Source: an uncultured Planctomycetaceae bacterium
GTDB taxonomy: Bacteria > Planctomycetota > Planctomycetia > Pirellulales > Thermoguttaceae
NCBI GenBank assembly: GCA_947307005.1
Contig: CAMZHY010000282.1
Location: 1 to 5,253, forward strand
Length of the DNA stretch: 5,253 nt
Direction: 5' to 3'
Every line of letters begins with the position of its first letter. Positions within the stretch are counted from its first letter, which is position 1. Below the pieces are notes generated by a model. The model saw only the letters and a program-made list of their open reading frames with translations, was not told the origin of the DNA and ran no database searches. Below, one piece after another: positions 1 through 4,649 of this stretch. The translations under genes were made by a program, and so were the position numbers.

Positions 1-660
1 GACCCAACTCGTAAAGCCGAGCGGCTGGCTCTTTTCGACTTCAAATCGTGTGTTGACTTTATGTTCGTACGCGGGATAGTCGACGATCGCCTCGTCGTTG
101 ACCCAGACTCGGATCGTCTTCGCGGAAACCTGAACTCGGAACCGATACCATACGCGAGACTTAAAATTATAGAAGGACGACGTCGAATTCTCCGACGCGT
201 CCATGTTGTCGATGTTCGAGAGCCCCGCGACGCAGCCGCCCCAGCCGCCGTTGATGAACGTGACGAACGTGTCGCCGAACGGGAACGTCATCGCGGCGAA
301 AAAGTCCGTCCCGTCGTATCGTTGCGCGACGTATTCGATTTCGTAATTCTCCTTCGGAAGCTTGATTTCCGAATTGTCGACGTCGAACCGAATCGTCGTC
401 GTCGTCGGTCCCATCGCAAGGCGCAGATTCCCGTCCTTGACCGTCGCGCCGTCCTCGCCGCCGTCCTCAAGATAGACCCAGTTCGTCAACGTTTTGCCGT
501 CAAACAAAGGAGTCCATTCGTAACGGTCGTCGTCCTTCTGAGACTCGGCGATCGCGTCGTAATCCGACTTCTCCGATTTCTGATCCGCCGCGAACGTCGA
601 CGTCGTTAGAACAAGCGCCGCGCACAAAACGACGATCGATATTGCAAAACGTTTCATCAT
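1..660 (-). CDS. Secreted DUF1080 (3-keto-disaccharide hydrolase-like) protein, 3' end cut by window
   Basis: The reading frame is open from the ATG at 660-658 to the window edge: 220 codons with no stop, so the C-terminus lies outside. Residues 1-24 form a Sec signal peptide (MMKR, a hydrophobic core, then STFA before ADQ), so the protein is probably exported. Residues 47-61 read YEWTPLFDGKTLTNW, the typical opening of DUF1080 (PF06439) domains. Later come IRVWVNDEAIVDYP (about 173-186) and PLGFTSW near 213, the expected late strands of this concanavalin-like beta-sandwich. Members are named 3-keto-disaccharide hydrolases or glycan-binding proteins and are abundant in planctomycetes; the activity here is inferred from family only. 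The start codon overlaps the apgM stop as ATGA, and GAGG at 667-670 serves as ribosome binding site. A second ATG at 657-655 is an equally possible start. Translation is probably coupled to apgM. Confidence 0.88.
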   Translation of the reverse strand, partial: MMKRFAISIVVLCAALVLTTSTFAADQKSEKSDYDAIAESQKDDDRYEWTPLFDGKTLTNWVYLEDGGEDGATVKDGNLRLAMGPTTTTIRFDVDNSEIKLPKENYEIEYVAQRYDGTDFFAAMTFPFGDTFVTFINGGWGGCVAGLSNIDNMDASENSTSSFYNFKSRVWYRFRVQVSAKTIRVWVNDEAIVDYPAYEHKVNTRFEVEKSQPLGFTSWV

Positions 661-1910
661 AGCTCGCCTCGTAAAAAGAGATTCATGAGACGCCAGCCCT
701 GCGAGAAATATCGCGTCGAGGCCGCGCCCGTCGTTTCATCATAAGTCGCAAACCCGTCGCCCTTAACGTCGGAGCCGACAATCGCCCACGGAACGACCCC
801 GCGAGAATGAGTCTTCGTCGAGATCGGGGTCGGATGGTCGGGCGAAATCAGCAGTCGCCACTCGTCAAACGTCTGAAGTTTGTCGAGAATCGGCGGCAGC
901 GTCTTGGCGTCGATCTGTTCAAGGGAATAGACCTTCTTTTCAGCGTCGCCCTCGTGCCCCATCTCGTCGGGCGCCTCGACATGAACGACGACAATATCGT
1001 ATTCGTCGAGCGCCTTCGCCGCGTATTCGCCCTTCCCCGCGTAGTTCGTGTCGACGTAGCCCGTCGCGCCGGGGACCTCGACGACGTCCCAGCCGGCGTT
1101 TCGCGCAATTCCGCGCAGCAGGTCGACCGCCGTGATCATCGCGCCGCGGCCCCAATCGAATTGTTGGGCGAAGGGAACGAGCGTCGGACGTTTACCCTGT
1201 CCCCAGAGCCAGCAATCGGTTGCGGGCAGTTTTCCTTCGGAAACGCGACGCGCGTTCGTTTCGCTCGCCGCAAGAGTCTTGGCGCATTCGCTCATGAGCG
1301 CGCGAACCGCGTCGGAACCGGCTCCTTGGGGATAGACGTCGGAGACGGAACGGTCGGAGTAATCGTGCGGCGCGACGGTTTTCGTCGTCGCGTCGAAGGG
1401 GAACGGACGGTCGGCGTCGGGACGGAAGATCGCTAGATTGCGATAGCTCACGCTGGTTCGGAACTCGACGGAGCCGCCAAGCGAAGGCGCAATTTCGCGC
1501 CACCGGGACGCGACGTCGCGCTGAACCTCCGCAAGGAGCGCCGCCGCGTCTTCCGTCGGGATATGGCCCGCCGTAAAGTCCTTCATGACGTCGTTGTCGA
1601 GGCAGACGAGGTTGCAACGAAACGCCCAGTCGTCCGGACCGAGTTCGATCCCCTGAGCGGCGACTTCGAGAGGCGCGCGCCCCGTGTACGTCGTCAGCGG
1701 ATCGTAGCCCAGCAGCGAAAGCGTCGCGACGTCGGAGCCGGGCGACAGCGTTTCGGGCACGTTATGAGACCGTCCCTGCGCGGCGCGCGGCGCCCAGACG
1801 TCAAGCGTCGGCGTATGAGCCGCCTGCATCGGGGTTCGTCCGCCGAGCGAATCGATCGGCAGATCGGCGAAACCGTCGGGTATCACGACAACTCGTTTAC
1901 AATTCTTCAT
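657..1910 (-). CDS. apgM: Cofactor-independent phosphoglycerate mutase, ApgM-type (or proposed homoserine kinase subfamily)
   Basis: This 417-residue cytoplasmic enzyme of the alkaline phosphatase superfamily is close to the usual family length of about 400. Metal and catalytic residues of the fold are all visible: D12 in VVVIPDG, nucleophile S59 in PGSDVA, D315 and H319 in VEAPDEMGH, D358-H359 in SPDHPTP and H368 in THSRG. Other family signatures are TGRAPLE (76-82), RCNLV (98-102), AGHI (114-117) and WLWGQG (234-239). The expected reaction is interconversion of 3- and 2-phosphoglycerate without 2,3-bisphosphoglycerate. The bacterial branch it resembles (PRK04200/TIGR02535-like) has also been proposed to be a homoserine kinase, and sequence alone does not separate the two. 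The start is supported by AGGAG at 1916-1920, five bases before ATG. The stop overlaps the start of the downstream secreted DUF1080 gene. Confidence 0.92.
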   Translation of the reverse strand: MKNCKRVVVIPDGFADLPIDSLGGRTPMQAAHTPTLDVWAPRAAQGRSHNVPETLSPGSDVATLSLLGYDPLTTYTGRAPLEVAAQGIELGPDDWAFRCNLVCLDNDVMKDFTAGHIPTEDAAALLAEVQRDVASRWREIAPSLGGSVEFRTSVSYRNLAIFRPDADRPFPFDATTKTVAPHDYSDRSVSDVYPQGAGSDAVRALMSECAKTLAASETNARRVSEGKLPATDCWLWGQGKRPTLVPFAQQFDWGRGAMITAVDLLRGIARNAGWDVVEVPGATGYVDTNYAGKGEYAAKALDEYDIVVVHVEAPDEMGHEGDAEKKVYSLEQIDAKTLPPILDKLQTFDEWRLLISPDHPTPISTKTHSRGVVPWAIVGSDVKGDGFATYDETTGAASTRYFSQGWRLMNLFLRGEL

Positions 1911-1939
1911 CGAATCTCCTATCCGCCCGTTGAAAGCGG

Positions 1940-1972
1940 TTTATAATCGCGCGTTTCAGCGTTCTTATTCAA
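1940..1972 (-). promoter_or_regulatory. Candidate promoter for apgM-DUF1080
   Basis: Reading the minus strand, TTGAAT (1972-1967) is followed after 18 bases by GATTAT (1948-1943), which runs into TATAAA (1945-1940). Each hexamer matches the sigma-70 consensus at about four of six positions. A transcript would start about 25 bases before the apgM start codon. It fits the 199-base gap between the Rpn gene and apgM, but planctomycete promoters are poorly known and this is only a pattern match. Confidence 0.3.
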
Positions 1973-2037
1973 CCGAAAATTTGGGCGCCGCGCTCTATAC
2001 TCTGGCCGATTAACGAAATCCAACCGACTAAGACGCA

Positions 2038-2053
2038 GCCGCTAACAAGCGGC
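2038..2053 (-). other. Perfect 6-bp hairpin between the Rpn gene and apgM
   Basis: GCCGCT and AGCGGC form a perfect stem around a four-base loop, 57-72 bases past the Rpn stop codon. No run of T follows on either strand, so it is not a standard intrinsic terminator. It could protect the 3' end of the Rpn transcript or pause polymerase. The same arm sequences recur in a hairpin at the end of the DUF1667 gene (3319-3336). The rest of the 199-base gap holds nothing else I can name apart from the candidate apgM promoter. Confidence 0.3.
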
Positions 2054-2109
2054 GACCTAGCGTTTTCGCGCCTAACGTTTAAATTACTCCACCCCAAAGG
2101 CGCGCGTTG

Positions 2110-2463
2110 TCAGTCGTTACTTCGCGCCCGCCGCCTAGCGACTTTGGCGAGCTTTTCAACTTCGGCGACGGGCAATCTGACGCTGCTGGCGATGAGGTCG
2201 ATTGACAACTGCGTATTCGCGAGCAGTTCTTTCGCCGTCGTTTTCGCTTCCTCTAATTTTGCCTTTTCGACCGCTTCGGCGGTTTTTTCGGCGGCTTTTT
2301 CAGCGGCTTTTTCAGCGGCTTTTTTCAACTGGGCTTCGCGCTTGCTAAAATCCTTATTCAGTCTAGCTTCAGTCGACTTCTCCGCTTCCTCCCAAGTTTC
2401 CCTCTTAATCCGTGAAATAAAACGCTCTTGGACTTCCTGCGCGTCGAATAACGATATCATCAT
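2110..2463 (-). CDS. Possible intragenic small protein (RpnS-like antitoxin) from an in-frame internal start
   Basis: Within the Rpn gene and in the same frame, two adjacent ATG codons (2463-2461 and 2460-2458) are preceded by AAGGAGG at 2478-2472 with an 8-base spacer, at least as good as the site of the full-length gene. The product would be 117 residues: MMISLFDAQEVQERF, then a charged helix, the AAEK repeats at about residues 49-60 and the conserved C-terminal segment. It lacks all nuclease residues. Work on E. coli Rpn proteins, as I recall it, showed that such internally started C-terminal fragments bind and inhibit the full-length toxin. Expression here is inferred only. The Shine-Dalgarno bases also encode Lys-Glu-Val, a common stretch in the family, so coincidence is possible. 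Confidence 0.45.
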   Translation of the reverse strand: MMISLFDAQEVQERFISRIKRETWEEAEKSTEARLNKDFSKREAQLKKAAEKAAEKAAEKTAEAVEKAKLEEAKTTAKELLANTQLSIDLIASSVRLPVAEVEKLAKVARRRARSND

Positions 2464-3144
2464 ATCCACAACCTCCTTTTCCTTTGACAGTAGGTATTCC
2501 CTCAAAATATTGCGTTCAATGCAAATTCTAACAATTTCCCGAGCCGCAATTCTAGGATCGTGATAAAGCTCGTACTGTTCCTTACAAATATGCGCGAACT
2601 CCACGTACTGACTAACGACGTCGCCTGGTTTCCCGTCGGTAATAACGTCGATCACAAGATCGAAGTTTTTTTTCGTCCCCGGAAAATATTCGTCGTGGAG
2701 GCTTATCCGTTTCGGAACGTTTTTCTTCTTGCCCGTAAACAACACGTAGAGTTCCGGCTTCGGAACCCTAATCTTCTTGCCGCTGTGAAGGTCGATATTA
2801 TGGATTTTGAAGTATTCGTTGTACGAATGCCCCAAATAGAAAAAAGACCGGAACGCAACGTTGGAATCCCACTTCTCCTGATGCTCCACGAGGATCATCA
2901 GTTTGTCTCCAACAAGAATTCCTAGGTCGTTTTGAAGGTTGTCCGTCAGAACGTTTTCAAGCGTTGTGATCTGAACGTCCTTTTCCGTCGCCAATACGTC
3001 TTCAGGATGAAGGAACCGGTACAACAAAATCGCGTTCTTCGGATCGCCAAAAAAATCAGTAAAGACGACAGCCTTAATCTGACGCTTCATCGGCGGTCCG
3101 CCGGTTGCGACGTCTTTTTTATTAAACGGCGCTTTCTTTGCCAA
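2110..3144 (-). CDS. Rpn family recombination-promoting nuclease / putative transposase (PD-(D/E)XK)
   Basis: Predicted 344-residue DNA nuclease of the Rpn/YhgA-like family. Numbering from the TTG start, the PD-(D/E)XK core is seen as ND at 72-73 in LQNDLGILV followed by VEHQ with E87 and Q89. Next come the conserved FRSFFYLGHSYNEY (98-111), a VPKPELYVLF strand (127-136) and a stretch near 206-212 reading VRICIER. The C-terminal part is helical, with a charged linker, AAEK repeats (about 276-287) and a closing LSIDLIASSVRLPVAEVEKL segment typical of the family. The TTG at 3144-3142 is preferred because AGGAGG (3153-3158) lies 8 bases upstream of it; the GTG at 3150 is only 2 bases away, and the ATG at 3090 lacks a good site. 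Base composition is AT-richer than apgM, which suggests transfer. In E. coli such proteins cleave DNA, promote RecA-independent recombination and can restrict phage; the role here is inferred. Confidence 0.85.
   Translation of the reverse strand: MAKKAPFNKKDVATGGPPMKRQIKAVVFTDFFGDPKNAILLYRFLHPEDVLATEKDVQITTLENVLTDNLQNDLGILVGDKLMILVEHQEKWDSNVAFRSFFYLGHSYNEYFKIHNIDLHSGKKIRVPKPELYVLFTGKKKNVPKRISLHDEYFPGTKKNFDLVIDVITDGKPGDVVSQYVEFAHICKEQYELYHDPRIAAREIVRICIERNILREYLLSKEKEVVDMMISLFDAQEVQERFISRIKRETWEEAEKSTEARLNKDFSKREAQLKKAAEKAAEKAAEKTAEAVEKAKLEEAKTTAKELLANTQLSIDLIASSVRLPVAEVEKLAKVARRRARSND
2279..2326 (-). repeat. 12-bp tandem repeats encoding (AAEK)n in the Rpn C-terminal region
   Basis: On the plus strand the unit GCGGCTTTTTCA occurs exactly at 2291-2302 and 2303-2314, with diverged copies at 2279-2290 and 2315-2326. 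Twelve bases equal four codons, so gain or loss of units keeps frame and changes only the length of an Ala/Glu/Lys helix. The T runs of five or six also make the tract prone to slippage. In E. coli Rpn proteins a four-residue repeat in the small intragenic protein is reported to vary in number between strains. Confidence 0.8.
2472..2478 (-). promoter_or_regulatory. Strong internal Shine-Dalgarno site inside the Rpn gene
   Basis: On the minus strand AAGGAGG (extended to AAGGAGGT by 2471) is a near-complete match to the anti-Shine-Dalgarno end of 16S rRNA. It sits 8 bases before an in-frame ATG ATG. This is the evidence for a separately translated C-terminal protein. Confidence 0.5.
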
Positions 3145-3152
3145 TTGCACGT

Positions 3153-3158
3153 CCTCCT
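3153..3158 (-). promoter_or_regulatory. Ribosome binding site that sets the Rpn start at TTG 3144
   Basis: AGGAGG on the minus strand lies 8 bases before TTG (3144-3142) but only 2 bases before GTG (3150-3148). The spacing therefore favours the TTG, giving a protein beginning MAKKAPFNKK. An in-frame TAG at 3159-3157 rules out any longer form. Confidence 0.6.
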
Positions 3159-3166
3159 ATACGACG

Positions 3167-3196
3167 CCGCCAAGGGCGGGTTTTATTGCGAGCAAT
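3167..3196. other. Two inverted repeats just upstream of the Rpn gene
   Basis: CCGCC (3167-3171) and GGCGG (3175-3179) form a stem with a three-base loop. On the plus strand they are followed by GTTTTATT, which resembles a short terminator against antisense transcription. Immediately beside it, ATTGC-GA-GCAAT (3185-3196) is a 12-base near-palindrome that could be an operator for the Rpn gene. The remainder of the 3159-3334 gap has no recognisable promoter. Confidence 0.25.
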
Positions 3197-3318
3197 CGCT
3201 CATGTGCGCGTTTTCGCTACGCGTTGCGGGGCTTGCCTTAAGCAAACTAAGCGTCTGTGGACGTAAGCCGACCAACGGGAGGCGGAGATCAACCAGCCGC
3301 GCGGCAGCGCGAACCCAG

Positions 3319-3336
3319 AGCGGCGCGGTCGCCGCT
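3319..3336 (-). other. GC-rich hairpin overlapping the DUF1667 stop codon
   Basis: AGCGGC (3319-3324) pairs with GCCGCT (3331-3336) around a six-base loop, and the stem includes part of the TAG stop codon. There is no following T tract, so it is at best a weak or factor-dependent terminator or an mRNA-stabilising structure. Confidence 0.3.
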
Positions 3337-3694
3337 AGACGAGGTCTTTGCAGGCGACGAGGTCGACGCCGGTATCGAGCAGGTTTTGGATAATGACGTC
3401 GCCGCGATGAATCGGAAGTTTAACGCGGAGCGCGTCGATTTCCTTCATCGCGTCGAAAAGAAGCCGTTTCGGGATCGGCTTCGCGGTGCGGACGGGCGCC
3501 ATTTCGATCTTTTCACCCCGATCGTCGACGACGCGAACGGTTGTCGTCAGCGTCCGCTCGGGATGCGTCGCTTCCGCCAGTCCATGCTCAAATCCGCGTT
3601 TGCACGAATTGCCGACGACCGTCCCCGCCTCCGGATCGACTTCGAGAGAACATCCGCGAGGACAGACGATGCACGTCATTTGAATTACGCTCAT
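3335..3694 (-). CDS. DUF1667 domain protein with four conserved cysteines
   Basis: A 119-residue protein matching DUF1667 (PF07892) along its whole length. The N-terminus reads MTCIVCPRGC, giving Cys8-X2-Cys11-X3-Cys15, and Cys31 follows in GNSCKRG. These four cysteines suggest an iron-sulfur cluster or zinc site. Later family signatures are ERTLTTTVRV (46-55), PVRTAKPIPK (67-76) and GDVIIQNLLDTGVDLVA (98-114). In many bacteria DUF1667 genes sit beside FAD-dependent oxidoreductases and glycerol-3-phosphate dehydrogenase-like genes and may supply a redox subunit. No such partner is in this window, so the role is open. The start at ATG 3694 is chosen because GGAG at 3699-3702 lies four bases before it and the Cys motif follows directly. 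It lies 81 bases after queD and could share its transcript. Confidence 0.87.
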   Translation of the reverse strand: MSVIQMTCIVCPRGCSLEVDPEAGTVVGNSCKRGFEHGLAEATHPERTLTTTVRVVDDRGEKIEMAPVRTAKPIPKRLLFDAMKEIDALRVKLPIHRGDVIIQNLLDTGVDLVACKDLV

Positions 3695-3698
3695 TAAT

Positions 3699-3702
3699 CT
3701 CC
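3699..3702 (-). promoter_or_regulatory. Ribosome binding site setting the DUF1667 start
   Basis: GGAG on the minus strand is four bases before ATG 3694, with AAGG at 3705-3708 as a second possible site. The alternative upstream ATG at 3733 has no such site and would add 13 mostly basic residues outside the domain. Confidence 0.55.
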
Positions 3703-3775
3703 GACCTTTCCGCGCTAAAACGCGACGCGTCAAATCGCCGCGTTCTTAGGCGCAAAATCGCTTGTAATATTGTCT

Positions 3776-4222
3776 CTAGCCGCGCTTGTCGGGCGCGTCG
3801 TCGCGTTCGGCGTCGCGTCGCGAGTAGGTCGCGCGACAGTTTTGCGTTTCCCAGAAATCGACGCGCGAGACGCGCAGCCCCATCGCGACGGCGCGATCGT
3901 ATATCGCCTTCGCAAGCCGCTCCGCCGTCGGGTTGCCGTCAAAAACGAGCGGATCTTCCCCCGCGTCGCGCAAGACCTGAACGAGGGGGTCGTCCTCCGC
4001 GAGAAAAACGCGGTGATCGAGCGTTTCGTCGATCCAACGTCCGAGCGTCGCCTTGATATCCGTAAAATCGAGCGCCATTCCCATTTCGTTGAGCGTGTCG
4101 CCGTTCCCGGAAATCTCGACGACAACCCGCGCGTTGTGCCCGTGCAGTCTCCGGCACCGTCCTTCGTAACGATAGAGGCGATGACCATAGGAAAAAGAGA
4201 ACTCGCGCGCGACTGAAAACAT
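3776..4222 (-). CDS. queD: 6-carboxy-5,6,7,8-tetrahydropterin synthase (QueD/PTPS family)
   Basis: A 148-residue enzyme, slightly longer than typical QueD (about 120). It should convert 7,8-dihydroneopterin triphosphate to 6-carboxytetrahydropterin, the step after GTP cyclohydrolase in making preQ0 for queuosine. Zinc ligands are H14 (SYGHRL), H27 and H29 (LHGHN). The catalytic Cys23 lies in CRRLHGH; the CX3HGH spacing is the QueD form, as opposed to CX5HGH of pyruvoyl-tetrahydropterin synthases. The D69-H70 pair in TLDHRVF and E125 in WETQNC complete the active site. MALDFTDIK (49-57) and NPTAERLA (97-104) are family motifs. About 15 Arg/Asp-rich residues at the C-terminus extend past the usual end. 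The start is set by GGAGG (4228-4232), five bases before ATG. No queC, queE or folE is visible nearby. Confidence 0.93.
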   Translation of the reverse strand: MFSVAREFSFSYGHRLYRYEGRCRRLHGHNARVVVEISGNGDTLNEMGMALDFTDIKATLGRWIDETLDHRVFLAEDDPLVQVLRDAGEDPLVFDGNPTAERLAKAIYDRAVAMGLRVSRVDFWETQNCRATYSRRDAERDDAPDKRG

Positions 4223-4227
4223 AAACG

Positions 4228-4232
4228 CCTCC
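4228..4232 (-). promoter_or_regulatory. Ribosome binding site setting the queD start
   Basis: GGAGG on the minus strand with a five-base spacer to ATG 4222. It excludes the 54-residue upstream extension (to 4384), which is basic, lacks family similarity and would read through the leader hairpins. Confidence 0.8.
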
Positions 4233-4242
4233 GATATGAAAA

Positions 4243-4288
4243 CGCAGCGCCCCTGCGATGAAACGTCGTTCGCAAGAGCGCGCGAACG
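4243..4288 (-). promoter_or_regulatory. Two tandem hairpins in the queD leader
   Basis: CGCAG/CTGCG (4243-4247 with 4253-4257, five-base loop) and CGTTCGC/GCGAACG (4267-4273 with 4282-4288, eight-base loop) lie just upstream of the queD ribosome binding site. A structured leader before a queuosine gene invites comparison with preQ1 riboswitches. However, I do not see the conserved preQ1-I core or its A-rich tail pairing over the binding site, so this remains an unassigned structure. Confidence 0.3.
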
Positions 4289-4570
4289 CCGTCTACGGTC
4301 GCATTTTAACGTTTTTTTCGACTTTTGGAAGTAAGACGTTCTTTTCTCGCGAATACTTGATCGAATTTTATAAATTTTCGCCAATCAGGGACGAAAAGTA
4401 GGTTAGAATACGTAAGCTCGGGAAAACGAGATATTGCGTCTTGTCCCCGCGTTTACTTTGGCAAAAACGACGCCCTTCCGAGGAAGCGTTTATTCGCGAG
4501 AACCGCTTCCGCATACGAATTGAAGGCGTCTCTTGAAGATACGGTTTGCGTTCGATTGAAACGAAAGATT

Positions 4571-4595
4571 CGCCGCGCGTCGAAAAGACGCGGCG
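4571..4595 (+). other. GC-rich hairpin in the leader of the secreted-protein gene
   Basis: CGCCGCG (4571-4577) and CGCGGCG (4589-4595) form a seven-base-pair GC stem around an 11-base loop, flanked by GAAA (4563-4566) and TTTC (4596-4599) that could lengthen it. Only three T follow directly, with a TTTTT run at 4611-4615, so it is a weak terminator candidate or a structured 5' leader 55 bases before the start codon. Confidence 0.35.
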
Positions 4596-4636
4596 TTTCA
4601 TCGATATGACTTTTTGAGGCGCGGCGAACTCGCAGT

Positions 4637-4641
4637 GGGAG
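4637..4641 (+). promoter_or_regulatory. Ribosome binding site setting the start of the secreted-protein gene
   Basis: GGGAG lies eight bases before ATG 4650. It supports this start over the TTG at 4614, whose extra 12 residues would bury the signal peptide. Confidence 0.65.
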
Positions 4642-4649
4642 ATTTCCTG

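Larger units (their letters stand above)
4223..4649. other. 427-base non-coding region between divergent queD and the secreted-protein gene
   Basis: No convincing gene is seen on either strand. The queD side holds the two leader hairpins and an AT-rich stretch (about 4301-4380) with a minus-strand TATAAA at 4372-4367, the best candidate -10 for queD, but no good -35. On the plus side TAGAAT (4404-4409) is a possible -10, again without a matching -35. Further along are CTTCC (4475-4479), GGAAGCG (4482-4488) and CGCTTCC (4504-4510), which can pair in alternative ways, and a GC-rich hairpin at 4571-4595. If transcription starts near 4415, the secreted-protein mRNA would have a leader of over 200 bases. 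Confidence 0.5.

Noticed and set aside
61..609. 182-codon plus-strand frame opposite the DUF1080 gene
   Set aside because: Composition is Arg/Val-rich with no recognisable motif; the minus strand encodes a clear signal peptide and DUF1080 motifs.
807..1436. 209-codon plus-strand frame opposite apgM
   Set aside because: It is a mirror of the highly biased codons of apgM, which carries all catalytic motifs on the other strand.
1942..1947. Perfect TATAAT on the plus strand
   Set aside because: No suitable -35 element at 16-18 bases and no plus-strand gene downstream before 4650.
1911..2109. tRNA or small RNA gene in the Rpn-apgM gap
   Set aside because: No cloverleaf arms or T-loop sequence could be made out; only one short hairpin is present.
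3148..3150. GTG as the Rpn start codon
   Set aside because: Only two bases from the AGGAGG site, too close for normal initiation; the TTG at 3144 has an 8-base spacer.
2932..3393. 153-codon plus-strand frame crossing the gap upstream of the Rpn gene
   Set aside because: No ribosome binding site or family similarity; most of it is antisense to the Rpn and DUF1667 genes.
4223..4400. preQ1 riboswitch upstream of queD
   Set aside because: Context fits, but I could not find the conserved preQ1 core or the A-rich tail overlapping the ribosome binding site; kept only as an unassigned leader.
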